From the NCBI GenBank assembly GCA_035771165.1, contig JAWNZC010000322.1, forward strand, positions 6,992,501 to 7,056,500: 64,000 nucleotides of DNA, in the 5' to 3' direction. The translations under genes were made by a program, and so were the position numbers. Below the pieces are notes generated by a model, which was given only the letters and a program-made list of their open reading frames with translations, was not told the origin of the DNA and made no database searches. Positions 47,651 to 59,154 of the stretch are shown here, piece after piece. Source of the DNA: Paragorgia papillata (Eukaryota; Cnidaria; Anthozoa; Scleralcyonacea; Coralliidae). How positions within the stretch are numbered: the first letter of the stretch is position 1; each line of letters opens with the position of its first letter.

Positions 47651-49439
47651 TAAAGCATTGTGGGTAAAATATATGGTATTTTCATGACTGTACTATATAA
47701 AATAAACTGTACAATGTACAGTGACACACAATGACAATTCACAATGAGTAGTAATGATAAAAATTGATAATAAAAACCCAGATTCAGAATTATACAAATT
47801 TTTACAGTATAAAAAGTATTTGTCCTTGAATTATTATTTATTGAACATGTACTCATTCCTATAATATACATCGAGAATAATACATGGATGTATGGAAATA
47901 TGAAATTTATTTTAAGTGCATGAAAAAAAAGTATATGTTCAAGCTTCCATGCAATGTTCATTATTTAAAAATAAAGCAGTAAACATCAATGTGTATAACA
48001 ATAATCAACACATGCAAGAATATTATGAATGTTGTAAAAGCTCTATCAAGCCCCACCCATGTTTTTCTAATTTTTGACATTGTAAATGGGGAGCTTAATA
48101 GAGCTCTTACAGTAATCACACAAGTCAGATTGATATGAATAGTGGCAGCTAGATAAAAAAACCATTTTATTTTACATACACTGTAATAGATATTGGGAAA
48201 GTAAATAACTGGGAAAGTAAACCCGACACTTGGCATGCATGTAGTTTTCTGGTAAGTCATTCCTGCTTGGGCCCTTGATAGGATATGGCTCACCAAAGTG
48301 AACCATTCCTTAGTTCATTTTTTGATGCTCCTTTTGCTATACAATTGACAGGGCTTGTTTTGCATCCTTAGTTCCTATGAGATAAATGAAAACCATCCTC
48401 ACCATTTTGAACAAAGTTAAAGAAGTCTAGTTCAAGCATGAAGTTACAAAAAATTATTAATGGTTTATTTTGTATATGTATGTATATTAATGTTAATATT
48501 AGAGATTATGCAAGTACAGTATCTCATGACTTGTTCATCTTGCTGTTGGTTACCAAAACAGTTGCCCTGCTGTTTCTTTACAGTGACACAGAGCTTCAAA
48601 CAAGTTTACTAATAATGAGATAAAATCAAAATGATGTTCTTGTTTATTCAAATCAGTCACCTACCAGTTCACTGCTTGGAAAACTGATCGAAAGCTATCC
48701 TTATCTATTTCTATTACCCTTGCCAGGTAGACATTACAATTACCAACATAGACATAATTACATTACTGCAGGCCCAACACATTTAAGACAAAAAATAGAA
48801 GAGCAAAAAAGAATTCTGTCATTCTCATGGCAGCAGAAGGATGCTGTTATTGATGGCCATCCTCTAGGTTGAACCTTCTTGAGAAGACCCAAGCAAATAC
48901 ACAATTACCAGACATTCAGAGCAGCTGGTACAGCACTGAGTCATCCTGTATATACATGTACAGTGCTATATATTAAAATGTTACTAATTCGTATGCAGTG
49001 ATTAAAAAACAAGAGAGTGGTATGACAAGAAGGTGATTGTAATCCAAAGCCAAATGAAAGATTTGAGCAAATTACAAGTTATGAAAAATGCTTACCAAGA
49101 AGTGCTGGTTCTTGTGCTTTTGTGGTTAAAACTATGCTTGTTCAGAACGAGCATAGTTTTAACCACAAAAGCACATGAACGCTGCAAAGGAGAGAGCTTT
49201 GTCCACCATATGTATTGATTAGAAAGTAAACAAAGTCAAAGATATTTATAACTCATTCACTCCGTTCTATATTGTTAAAATTGTTTGAATTAAAATGATT
49301 TCTCTAAACCTACCTTGTTTGTAAACTGCTTGCTTGAATCTTTTTCTTTTTCCCGTCTGTTTCATCACTTCGATCACGATTCATTTCATAATTTATATTC
49401 AAGTGGTGTCTGAAGCAGCATGTCACGGGACATTCCATT

Positions 49440-50990
49440 TAGTATCCGAACCCCCCCTATGGATGAGCCTTGCCGAAAATTTTACCTGTAGGAATCGGAC
49501 ATGTCACAGTTACTCGGTAGGAATCGTCATCAGTTTTTTCCACCCTTTGGAATCGGACATCTCACAGTTACTCGGTAGGAATCGTCATCAGTTTTTTCCA
49601 CCCTTGGCCCCTAGAAGTAGTCCAGCGTATATATCAGACCTGTAGACCTCTAAGGTCTTAAATATATAGTGAGCAGCGAAAGAATGCATGTTTATTTACT
49701 ATTTCTATTAAAAAAAAGTTCTTGAGCAAACCATGAAATGATGATTGTATCAGAATTAATATTTTTAGGCATACTATGTAAAAACCCCGATTAAAATCAT
49801 ACTGATACTAGTCGCAATATTTGTCTGTCCGTTGACTATTGAAGACAGCTCGAGAATAACTGCACATTCTGACACCATTGGTTTATTCAATTGCACAGGC
49901 AGTGGCTTATTACACAAATATTGCGAAACTGAATAAGGTGTGATGGGCCACAGACAATTAGAATTTAAGTGACTTTATTCGACAATATGATGCAGGCCTG
50001 TTGGCAGACTGTAGTACACAGTAACAGGATCTGAAAATATGTGCTGTACTAAGCATTTTCGAAACGTTTTCGTAAAAGATCGTGTATTTTATAAGTACGA
50101 ACGAAAAAAAACACCCGGAGAACAGTTTAAGATCAATAATTTAATACCCACGATAACATAAACTTTGTCTTGACCTCTTGAATTCTGGCATCAATGCTCA
50201 CATCAAAGTACTTTTTTTAACACTGAAGAAGTGCAGGGAAATGATTGACCTTCATTTATGGTCAATCTCGGTTAATTAATGAAGCTTTAGACACTAGTAT
50301 TTCTCTCAGTTAAACTGACTGATTACCTATACTCAGTTATAATACTTCACATTTAGGCTACATTTATAATTCTCATAGTTTGTAAATCTCTATCCGATAG
50401 CAGTGCTGTGAGTATATTATTTGTGAACTATATAACTATTTACATTGGGTCATCACCTGGTTGGTTCAGATAATCTAACCCAGCACCTTCCCCTAACCCT
50501 AATCAATAAGGAGCATATGAAGGAATTGATAATCAACAATGTGATTGGTTACTTATAGCCAATCATAAAACTTGTTCACATTGGTAGGTCTTTACTGTTT
50601 ACAATATTTGGCTTAGAAATTTAACTAGGTATACCGATTTACAATTGAATATATCTTTACAGTATTTAGCTTCCTAAGGTTATTTTGATATAATAAATGT
50701 ATGACTTATTAATATGTTCAATTTGACTATTTCTGTGCAGTCATAACTACATTTGGCTGAACTTGGGCATCTATTAAAATAGGCATGCTATGCATGCATG
50801 TGTCTATACTGCTATAATTAATTGTATATTGGTAATTAATAGAGGCGTGATTATAAGATGTTTTAATGTTTTGATTTTAATATAGACTCCATGCATATCT
50901 GTTACATAACTATCACAATTAATATTCAACTAAATATAAATAAGATGCATTATACGACTAGAGGTCCACCTTTTCAAACACACAGTCACA
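49440..50990. other. No certain gene; 58 bp tandem duplicate near 49493-49610
   Basis: Two copies of a 58 bp unit containing CACAGTTACTCGGTAGGAAT lie at 49493-49550 and 49552-49609. A 55-codon open stretch at 49771-49938, preceded by TTTTTAG, encodes a hydrophobic run (IKIILILVAIFVCPL) and could be a transmembrane exon, but its phase does not fit exon 3. The rest is A+T-rich with no recognised feature. Confidence 0.4.
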
Positions 50991-51101
50991 AAGATTAGAC
51001 TAATAACCGTTCCAGAGTTAACAGTTAACAGAGTTAACAGCTAGCTTCCGGAGTTACACAGCTTCCAATGTTACACAACTTTCGGAGTTGGGTAATTCCA
51101 C

Positions 51102-51846
51102 GTGACGGACGTTACATTCAAAGGATTTTTTAGAAATAAATTATCTTATATCTCTTTAGCTATTATATCTTGGCCCACACTTTTTTTCTACAATGATAAG
51201 TAATTACAATATCTATCTCATGAAAAAGTCCAATTTACTGAAATCTGCACTAGTCGGCTACAATCGGTATTTGTATGTGCGTGACGGACGTTACACAAAA
51301 TGGACAAAGACTTTTACCACATAATTTGTAATAAATTTTGTCTTCAAACTTTTCTAGACCAGATAAAATGTTTATGACATAACATTTAACAACAGAACAA
51401 ATTATATATATTGGAGGTAATTTACTGTCAATCTCCTTTCCAGGGGGGAGCAGAGGCCAAAGATGCCGTGACGGACGTTACGTGACGGACGTTACAAAAT
51501 CGACCACTGCAATAATAATATAAAACTAACTTGCCTATTATAAAAAATATAATGCCAAGTTCCAGAATACCTGTTTTAAGTATGATTTCTCTAGTCTTAC
51601 AGTTATCTAACGTTTGAGAAATTGTAGTGTTCCCAAGCATTGACCAATCCTGGACAAAGACGTTTACCGTATATGTTTAAATATATGTTGTCTTGCAAAT
51701 TTAATGATAAAAGATAAAAGTTTCATGACATAACATTTAACAAAAGGACAAATTATCTATATTGAAGGTAGTTTACAGTCAATCTCCTTTCCAGGGGGGA
51801 GGAGAGGCCAAAGATGCCGTGACGGACGTTACGTGACGGACGTTAC
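51102..51846. repeat. GTGACGGACGTTAC motif array, left part
   Basis: Exact 14-mers lie at 51102, 51281, 51468, 51482, 51819 and 51833, with two pairs directly abutting. The last two pairs are carried by a diverged tandem duplication of about 350 bp (51296-51495 against 51650-51846) that also shares TCAATCTCCTTTCCAGGGGG. Degenerate GTTACA boxes lie just upstream (51050-51080). All are in the same orientation. No protein is encoded. Confidence 0.9.
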
Positions 51847-52067
51847 AAAATCGCCAACTTTAATAATCAACTATAAAACTGTGGCAAAAGCCAAAGTAAC
51901 TGTCAAATATTGTTTATAGAGAACTTATATATAAATATATACTAAGAATAAGAATAAGATATCTTGGCGTGTCTTTGAGCAGCAGTGAGTGGAAGTGGCA
52001 TTACTTCCAACCCTGCTTCCAACAAATAATTTTAAATTTAGTATCTTTCCAGACAGCATGCCTAACC

Positions 52068-53167
52068 CAGTGAACTCGACGATGTAAGTTAAAATGTGAT
52101 ACCTGGAACGCTAACGAAGAACCAAAAAGTGAGGCAAAAAGTTCCAGGCCCTTGCGCGGTTTGCAGGTACGATTCAGTCTCCCACAAAATGTTTTTTACA
52201 CGGCCGCCCGTCTTGAGCGAACTGCGAAGGCTCGAAAAAAGGTTTGAAAAAATTATTTATCAGACTAAACGTGCATTTAATGGTTTCCCGTTGTTGTGCA
52301 GCGCTGTTGTTGTTTTATTTACTGTATAGCAATCCAAAACTATACAGTAAATTAAGCTAGGGATGAAAATAGGCTGAGAAAACAGACGTCCGACGCCTTT
52401 TGCTGGCTAGGATGAAAACAGCCAGCCGAAAAGGTGAGAACAAGAGTGAGAAAGCTATTCTTGTACGAGTTTGAAGACGTATTGATACTTGATATTTCAT
52501 AATATACATCTAATGTCATTTTCTTATTTCTGCTCCTTTAATTTCTTGTTCAGTTTTGTTAAACGGCCTTTTGTAACTAATGATATTTTAAGAAATATAA
52601 ACTGACAACTTGATTGTTTATTTTTCACGTTTACTCATGGCTAGTTGTTGTTTTCGGTACGAATGCGGAATGCTTTTTAAACAAAACGAATTGATGAAAC
52701 TGGTACTAAGCTAAACGGCATATTCTATACTAAGTTTGTGTTGATTTTTTGTATCCTCTTCGGAGTGACGAAACTCTAATATATATGGTTTATAATATAA
52801 CGAAAATTTGATTTAATTTCTTCACTGACAAACTTCGTGCACGTTTTGTAAAGACAATGACTTTTCCTATAGCAACAAATAGACAATCACTGCATAATTA
52901 GTTCGGCAGCATAGCACAACCAATCAAAATTTAAAATGCACGTTTAGCAAAGCGTGATAAAATGATTCAATAAATAATTTTTCAAACCTTTTCGAGTCTT
53001 CGCAGTTCGCTCAAGACCGGTGACCGTGTAAAAAACATTTTGTGGGAGACTGAATCGTACCTGCAAACCGCGCAAGGGCCTGGAACTTTTTGCCTCACTT
53101 TTTGCCCCCCGAATGACTGGACGTTAGCGTTCCAGGTATCACATTTTAACTTACATCGAGTTCACTG
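52068..53167. mobile_element. 1.1 kb hAT-like non-autonomous element, 8 bp TSD
   Basis: It starts CAGTGAACTCGACGATGTAA and ends in its inverted complement (CGAGTTCACTG). TIR similarity continues for about 190 bases through ACCTGGAACGCTAACG and TGCAGGTACGATTCAGTCTC. The direct repeat GCCTAACC flanks exactly (52060-52067 and 53168-53175). CAGTG ends with an 8 bp duplication are hAT characters. No transposase frame is present. It interrupts the GTGACGGACGTTAC array, so it is younger. Confidence 0.85.
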
Positions 53168-53307
53168 GCCTAACCATACAGCATCAAAACTGGTCAGCAG
53201 TAATGCTATTAGGGGTATATACATCATGTAGTACCAGTGATACTATTTTCTTTTTTAAATGCAATAAAAGTTGTATTGATAAGTGACATCTCTACCCACT
53301 TTTGAAT

Positions 53308-53503
53308 GTGACGGACGTTACATGTGACGGACGTTACATAATTTAACGATTAATTGTTGTGCACGTGTGTAACTTTTTGGGGGTTTTATCAGTTTTTCAT
53401 ACTTGTTCATACATAAAGTAACAAAATAAGTTGTACTTCATTAATTCAGAGTACTACTTTGCAACAGAAATAAACTTTGGCAATATTTCGTGATGGATGT
53501 TAC
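53308..53503. repeat. GTGACGGACGTTAC motif array, right part
   Basis: Two exact copies at 53308 and 53324 (2 bases apart) and one degenerate copy, GTGATGGATGTTAC, at 53490. Same orientation as the left part. It ends about 470 bases from the stop codon of the minus-strand integrase-like gene. Confidence 0.9.
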
Positions 53504-53976
53504 ATGAAATTTTGAATGTTGTAGTTTAATTAAATAATTATAAGTTCAAAAATATTTACTGACCAATAAACCATTTTTTCTTACATATATATGCCTAATG
53601 TTGCTAGCATTAAGAATATAACTCCTGTATAGCCCTAATACATAACATTATTCCAGTCTCAAATAAGCTCTTATACTTACTACTCCAAAACTACAAAAAA
53701 TGTCCTTTACTCTTGGACCCTTCAAAATTCACAGTAATCAATATTTTTAGGGATTCTGCTCAATTTATGTTATTTAGGTCTATTTTCTACCATAATCACT
53801 AAAATATTTTGTAAAATTCACAAATTAATTTTTTTATGAATGCCAACTCTACCGTGGAATTGCCCAGTTACACAACTTCATTTCTTTTCACACCTTTTTC
53901 ACTTTGTCATTGCAGCACTGTCCGAGAGGGCTATATAGTCTATAGTTTATATTAATTTTATCAAACTTATAAAATT
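53504..53976. other. 3' flank of the integrase-like gene, no gene
   Basis: A+T-rich, non-coding on both strands. I see no clear polyadenylation signal close to the stop codon on the minus strand. Confidence 0.4.
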
Positions 53977-56900
53977 TTAGTTTGAAGCAGACAGTTTTAT
54001 CTTCCCATGCGTGATCAACTCTGTCACATCTTCTGAGTACACTTCGTTTGGCACCTTTCTATATATAACATCTATTTTGTCATCATGAGGATAAAATGCC
54101 TGTACTTCAGCAGCGTACCAGCCCGGTTGCCATCCAGTTGCATCAACTTCATATTTATCCCATTTGACTAAAATATTTGTACCAATTTCGGTGAATCTGT
54201 CATACAGGTCGGAACCAACACTTGGACAATTTGCTAAACGTAATGTTCCTTTTTCAACACTCTGATTCACCTTTACGTGGTAAATACTTTCTGGTTCACT
54301 GAAGTATACAATTGCTACCTCATCAGTCAATGTGTTATAGCTCTGCACCTTCGCTGCATACCAGCCAGGTTTCCAATTGCCATTATTGTCTTCATCGGTC
54401 CACTTTACAACCACTCTTGTATTACAAGTTTGTATTGCCTCTAGATTCTCCGGGTCTAGTCGTTTTTCGATGGCTCTGCTAGTTGCTAGTATGGATTGTA
54501 GTAGTTGATAGAATATTTCTGGTAGGGTATCTAAAGTTGTTCCTTCTGGAACTGGAGCCTTCTCACATACTTGTGATTGTGGAATTCCAGCAGCTTGCCG
54601 TGGTCGGTAAAGTGTTTTTTCCGCAGTCTCAGACGTTGGAAACGCTCTTTTTCGCACTACTAACTCCTTTTCTACGACATTTATGGAGATTTGAGCATAG
54701 ATCAGTTTCTTGGCGATATCGATCGTGTCCAGGAGTCCTTCTCGTTCTCTCTTGAAAAGGAGGTGCGTGGTACCTGTTCTCAAAGCCAGAACACGTAAAA
54801 CAAGTTGGTCTTTAGAACCAGTAAAGGGAATATTATGAAATCGGAGAAACTGTTTTAGTTTAAATATGGGAAGTTTCTTTATTTCAGTAATACTTGATGG
54901 TATGTCGGCTATGTTTCCCCTATACTTTTCTAACTCACTGGGCTTCTGAAGTCCAAGTTTATTCGATAGTTTTTCAACAAGTCGACTTTTTGTGTCCTGT
55001 GCGTCTAGCTTGTTCTTAATGCACATGTTTTCTAGTTTCTCTTTTGAGTTCGCATAAAGCTTGTGAGTTCTCCATTTTGCACGGTGCATTGTTTCCAAGT
55101 AATCCTTCTCTGCTTCTTGCACTTTGTTTTCCAGGTATCTTTGAACATCACTGTGTGGGCACCAACACAAACGAGAAATTTCTTTAATGAAAAGATCGGA
55201 CATATAAGGGTCTGCAACATAAGCCATATCAAGAAGTCTTGATGGAAGGAAAAGTTCTTTAACATCGTCCCAAGGTCCATAATCAAGTTCTTTCCTTTGT
55301 TCAAATGTCATATAATGATATTCACCACCAGTGATATACCAGCGAACGTAATCAGGAAGAGGTTGTTCCCAGATGTTTTGTATTATGGACTGTTCATTAA
55401 ATATGACAGTTGTGTACTTGTCTGTCCATACGGTTCGGCGTTCAAGTGTGTTACATACAATTTCGTAATCTTCTGTATAAGTTCCAGAAAAATTTGGATT
55501 TACTTCCCAAATGTCAATTAAATCTTGAAAAATTTTTGAATTCTTGTTGGGAGCGTAGTACATTTCACACTTTTCTTTCTTGTCTTCATTAAGTCGAAGG
55601 AATTTCTCTAAATTTTTTGCGTCATTGAAAACAAAATTGATTTCCTCTCCAATTCCATTCATTACTAATGTACGAGTGCCACCAAAGCTTGCCATTTTCA
55701 GTTGTTCTCTTACATCTTCTCTTAGCTTTCCCATTTCATTTTTGTGTTCTTCGGTGTCAGTGTGCAAATCTTTTTTCAAGTGAAACGGACCATGCTTCTC
55801 CAGTTGTTTAGTGTGAACTGCATGGACTCTTTCAACGGGATTTCGTTTGCTGTGATATTCTGCGTACGATACTTGTATGACAGTCTCAAATCCCAAAAAC
55901 CTTCGGAGTCGAACTAGAAGCATCTTCACCATTGGACTCCTCGGCATTTCAACTCCATTATCCACTACCGAAACCATTACTTCTTTTAGTTTTCCAGTTT
56001 TGGGATTTCGAAAAAAACTATCGAGAGCAGGTAAAGTCATTAAATACAACAGTTCATTCAGAGAACGAAGGGCAGTTTCTGGCTCGTAGTAAGATAAATT
56101 TAGTAGAGTTACTGCCTTACCAGATCTTTTTATATGAATTGTTATTTCTTTGCGTGGCGATGTCGTCATGAGGAGTTCTTGGATATGTTGGTTACTGTTG
56201 AAAGTAATGTTTTTTTCTGTTTCCTTGGTCTCCACAAACAAGTGGGTCATTGGCGTAACAGCATTCGTTCGCGTTGTGTCAAAGGTGTGATCAGGATTTT
56301 CTATATTTTTCCAGGTTTTGCCACCAAACCCCAAATTAGGTCGGATGACTTGCTTGGCATCACGAGAGTCGACACAATAACATTCTTTGTTTCTTGATGC
56401 CTGGTCCAAGATAAAGTTGACATTTGCTGACGTCCAGTGTGTATTTACGACTAAGTCCTTTATCGGCGCTGTATCTGGTGCTTTATGTAGCGATACACAG
56501 GCATTTATTCCTTTTCCCTCATGGTGCCGCCGGGCTTGATACGTTCCTTTCCTGTAGTTTTGCGTGTAGTTGAAGCACGTTGACAAACTTATGGAGAAGT
56601 CCTCCGGAGCCAACGCCATAATTGCTTCTTTGGCATCTTTCATTTTTGTCTTGTTATCTGCTGCTCTGTATAGAATATCGTTGTGCAATTTTGAGTGGCT
56701 TTCGAGACCACCTCCTCCACGTTCTCTGGTGTCTCCTTCGCCAAATTCATATTCCAGGACAGCTACCAAGTCTGGGAATTCTTCAAGTTTTAGTTTTCTT
56801 CCTATGTTACTTATATTGCGTCTCGATTTTATTGTGCGAAGTTTTTCAATCTGAAGTTTTCTTCGTAGCAGTTGTTTTTCTTGTTTCGGGGGTAACTCAC

Positions 56901-58017
56901 GTCCCTGAAGGTCCTTTCTCAATTTTTCGCGCAAATTTTCGAACTGGTTTAATTGTTGTGGAACCGAATCCCTGCATTTTTGTAGAGCTTGTTTGTTTTG
57001 TGTCATTTGGAGCCTGGCCATAAACTTAACGCTTGTAATTCTGGTAAGTATAAATTTCATCGTGTTGCTATCCCTTTCACTATCCATGTAGTCCAGCGCG
57101 GTATGATAAATGTCCCCTACTTCATTTTCAATGTGCTTGTTTAACTTTGATTTCAAATTATTTCTATCAAAAATAGCAGACATACATTCTATGAAATGTA
57201 TTAAAGGGCTAGTATCTTTGTTCTCCATAATAAAACCAGTCCCGTTTATATACACATGAATTATATTGATGTATTTTGAGAGCTTATCGTAAATTTCGGA
57301 AGAGGTTGTCCGAGGTCTTTTTGTGCGCTCATCTCCATTTTTGTCTAACTGCAGTTTATTGGCAGGTTCTCTTAAGATCTTTGATGCATCCTGTGTTTTT
57401 ATGATTGGAAATTTATTCTGTAAGTATTTAGCAACTTCTAAAATACCAGCAAAGTACGTCTGCTTTTCAACATCCTGATTATTCTTAATTTTTTCTTCTA
57501 GACCTTTCATGTTTTCCAAAAGCGATGTCGTTTGCATTTGATTACAATGAACTACAACTGTTTCTTTACCACCACCGGTCACATTAGTCTTAGTTAACGT
57601 TCGGCGTCGTTCTGCTCTCTGCTTGTTGGCTATTGCAAGTTCTCCCTGTGCCGTGTACCAACTTTTGGATGTTGCTAATGGCAGACTAGAGTTTACCTCG
57701 TATGTGGAGCTTAAGTTTAGATCTCCAGTGTCTTGATCCTTCTCGTCTATCTTATCAATGTTTTCTGCAGTATTGTGCATGCTTGTTAAGTCGCAAATAG
57801 ATCTATCATTATGGAATGTCCCCAGAGAAAAAGCAAGAGGTACCTCTTCAGTAATTCTGCAAATGCTCCTCAGTTTCGCTTGTTTTGACTTCCGACGATT
57901 CGCCGTTGAAGACGCAAAGGTAGATATGTTGTCATGCGTCACGTTTTTTGTTTTCGCACCCTGGAGTTTGGGTGACGATGGTTTCAGCGTTTGATTTGGT
58001 GTGCTAGAATTATCTTT
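53977..58017 (-). CDS. Integrase-like protein with two SAP-like and two Tudor/Agenet-like modules
   Basis: One uninterrupted frame of about 1,345 codons. Positions are counted from the GTG at 57942, which the frame reads through. 330-375: basic coiled-coil-like segment. 455-480: conserved-looking YTQNYRKGTYQARRHHEGKG. A DDE-type core is suggested by D525 (CYCVDSRD), D661 in VSVVDNG and E704 in SKRNPVERVH, with 42 residues between the last two. SAP-like helices lie at about 967-997 and 1024-1057. The tail has twin modules at 1173-1237 and 1255-1318, each with W-x-PGWYAA-x-VQ, resembling Tudor/Agenet chromatin readers. A transposase/integrase role is inferred. The first in-frame ATG after the upstream stop is at 57780, codon 55, so an independent start would lose the basic N-terminus, while readthrough from the preceding frame would keep it. 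I do not recognise a named family. Confidence 0.8.
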   Translation of the reverse strand, partial: KDNSSTPNQTLKPSSPKLQGAKTKNVTHDNISTFASSTANRRKSKQAKLRSICRITEEVPLAFSLGTFHNDRSICDLTSMHNTAENIDKIDEKDQDTGDLNLSSTYEVNSSLPLATSKSWYTAQGELAIANKQRAERRRTLTKTNVTGGGKETVVVHCNQMQTTSLLENMKGLEEKIKNNQDVEKQTYFAGILEVAKYLQNKFPIIKTQDASKILREPANKLQLDKNGDERTKRPRTTSSEIYDKLSKYINIIHVYINGTGFIMENKDTSPLIHFIECMSAIFDRNNLKSKLNKHIENEVGDIYHTALDYMDSERDSNTMKFILTRITSVKFMARLQMTQNKQALQKCRDSVPQQLNQFENLREKLRKDLQGRELPPKQEKQLLRRKLQIEKLRTIKSRRNISNIGRKLKLEEFPDLVAVLEYEFGEGDTRERGGGGLESHSKLHNDILYRAADNKTKMKDAKEAIMALAPEDFSISLSTCFNYTQNYRKGTYQARRHHEGKGINACVSLHKAPDTAPIKDLVVNTHWTSANVNFILDQASRNKECYCVDSRDAKQVIRPNLGFGGKTWKNIENPDHTFDTTRTNAVTPMTHLFVETKETEKNITFNSNQHIQELLMTTSPRKEITIHIKRSGKAVTLLNLSYYEPETALRSLNELLYLMTLPALDSFFRNPKTGKLKEVMVSVVDNGVEMPRSPMVKMLLVRLRRFLGFETVIQVSYAEYHSKRNPVERVHAVHTKQLEKHGPFHLKKDLHTDTEEHKNEMGKLREDVREQLKMASFGGTRTLVMNGIGEEINFVFNDAKNLEKFLRLNEDKKEKCEMYYAPNKNSKIFQDLIDIWEVNPNFSGTYTEDYEIVCNTLERRTVWTDKYTTVIFNEQSIIQNIWEQPLPDYVRWYITGGEYHYMTFEQRKELDYGPWDDVKELFLPSRLLDMAYVADPYMSDLFIKEISRLCWCPHSDVQRYLENKVQEAEKDYLETMHRAKWRTHKLYANSKEKLENMCIKNKLDAQDTKSRLVEKLSNKLGLQKPSELEKYRGNIADIPSSITEIKKLPIFKLKQFLRFHNIPFTGSKDQLVLRVLALRTGTTHLLFKREREGLLDTIDIAKKLIYAQISINVVEKELVVRKRAFPTSETAEKTLYRPRQAAGIPQSQVCEKAPVPEGTTLDTLPEIFYQLLQSILATSRAIEKRLDPENLEAIQTCNTRVVVKWTDEDNNGNWKPGWYAAKVQSYNTLTDEVAIVYFSEPESIYHVKVNQSVEKGTLRLANCPSVGSDLYDRFTEIGTNILVKWDKYEVDATGWQPGWYAAEVQAFYPHDDKIDVIYRKVPNEVYSEDVTELITHGKIKLSASN

Positions 58018-59154
58018 TTATTGATCCTTTTCTGTGCATTTTGGAAAATAGTTAGTGACACAAGTTTGATTGGCTCGTTTACTTGAGTTCGGACGTAAAG
58101 GACCTTCTGTGACCTTGTCTTGCTTTTCCTTTTTCATCTTCAACTTGACGCTTTTTGCTGATGAACCACGGTTTGGATTGGAGCAGACGGAACCATTTGC
58201 TGGTGTTGTATGGTTGTTGCCAGTGACAGTGGGTTGTTCCGTGACAGAGCTAGCACGACGTTTGGCTTTATTGACAGTGTTGATAAGATTAGGCTCTGAA
58301 AAAGAACGTTTATAATTAGCAGCAAACTTTCTGCAGTCTTGATTTTGGCCTTGGTCTTGAGTCGGTTTCGCATGACGATTGTCGATGCCGATGCACGTTT
58401 GTCTGACTTTCGATGAAGAGCGAGGACTCGGGCACTTTGTGGAGTCATGAGTGCGTTCTCTACGCCAGTTGTCGCAAGATTTCATGCTTGGTCGTGGATT
58501 ATCAGTAGGTTGATTGATTTGCAATGTACATGTAGATTTTTTTGCGTCACTTACACGTTTTGCCTTTGGAGATCCTTCTCTGGAAGTGAAAAGTTTGTTG
58601 TTCGATTCCGTCTGGTATTGCCTTTTGCGTGGAGATTTCATGCTTGGTCTTGCGGAATTATCAGTGAAGTTACCGGCTACATGCGCCTGTACAGATGAAG
58701 CACGATCGTGTAACTTTGTTGGTTTTTTTTCATTTGCAGCGACTTGACCACGGCGGTCTTCGTGACATTTAGGTTGATTGATTTGAAATGTAGATCTTTT
58801 CGCGTCACTTGCACTCTTTGCCTTTGGAGATTCTTCTCTGGAAGTGAAAAATTTGTTGTTCGATTCCGTCTGGTATTGCCTTTTGCGTGGCTTTGTGGAG
58901 GCCTGTTGCTTATCGTTATGGTACCGGTTAACATCTGCCTCAATAAAATTACTGTGCTTCGCTTTAGGCATCGCCATTGATTTCATCTTCTTGCTATTAA
59001 TACTTTTTCCCATTGGCACTGATCTACTTTTCGTGAATTTTCGGCGGGAAAAAACGATCCAGTCTTCGTCTGCCACAATTTCCGTCATTAAAACAAAATG
59101 ATTGACTCTAAATTCTTTTGACCTATCTGGCCATCCTTGTGTACTTGTCCACAT
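58018..59154 (-). CDS. Basic linker ORF carrying the OTU His motif and internal repeats
   Basis: 378 codons, ATG at 59154, in the same frame as the integrase-like ORF and separated from it by a single TAA (58018-58020). Residues 1-22 (MWTSTQGW...VNHFVLM) look like the last strand of an OTU domain, with H19 in NHFV as the usual catalytic His, so this frame continues the upstream protease after a +1 shift. The rest is Lys/Arg/Ser-rich. A segment of about 41 residues with PRKRQYQTESNNK, FTSRE and SPKAK occurs twice (about 88-128 and 174-216), and a RPSMKS box recurs. It is probably a nucleic-acid-binding, disordered linker. An alternative independent start is the ATG at 59088. Confidence 0.6.
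   Translation of the reverse strand: MWTSTQGWPDRSKEFRVNHFVLMTEIVADEDWIVFSRRKFTKSRSVPMGKSINSKKMKSMAMPKAKHSNFIEADVNRYHNDKQQASTKPRKRQYQTESNNKFFTSREESPKAKSASDAKRSTFQINQPKCHEDRRGQVAANEKKPTKLHDRASSVQAHVAGNFTDNSARPSMKSPRKRQYQTESNNKLFTSREGSPKAKRVSDAKKSTCTLQINQPTDNPRPSMKSCDNWRRERTHDSTKCPSPRSSSKVRQTCIGIDNRHAKPTQDQGQNQDCRKFAANYKRSFSEPNLINTVNKAKRRASSVTEQPTVTGNNHTTPANGSVCSNPNRGSSAKSVKLKMKKEKQDKVTEGPLRPNSSKRANQTCVTNYFPKCTEKDQ

Larger units (their letters stand above)
46178..49430 (+). mobile_element. PIF/Harbinger element, right copy, distal end missing
   Basis: It starts GGGGCCGGTTGTATAAAACT, one base after the left copy ends. It mirrors the left copy out to about 49430, where homology ends inside the subterminal region without a GGGGCC terminus, so the distal TIR is lost. 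The transposase relic is on the + strand. The region 47250-47340 carries about 80 extra bases around a CCTAGCCTGCATAGCAGGCA palindrome not found in the other copy. Confidence 0.8.

Noticed and set aside
50490..50503. CCCTAACCCTAATC, telomere-like
   Set aside because: Only about two units, in ordinary sequence. Not an interstitial telomere array.
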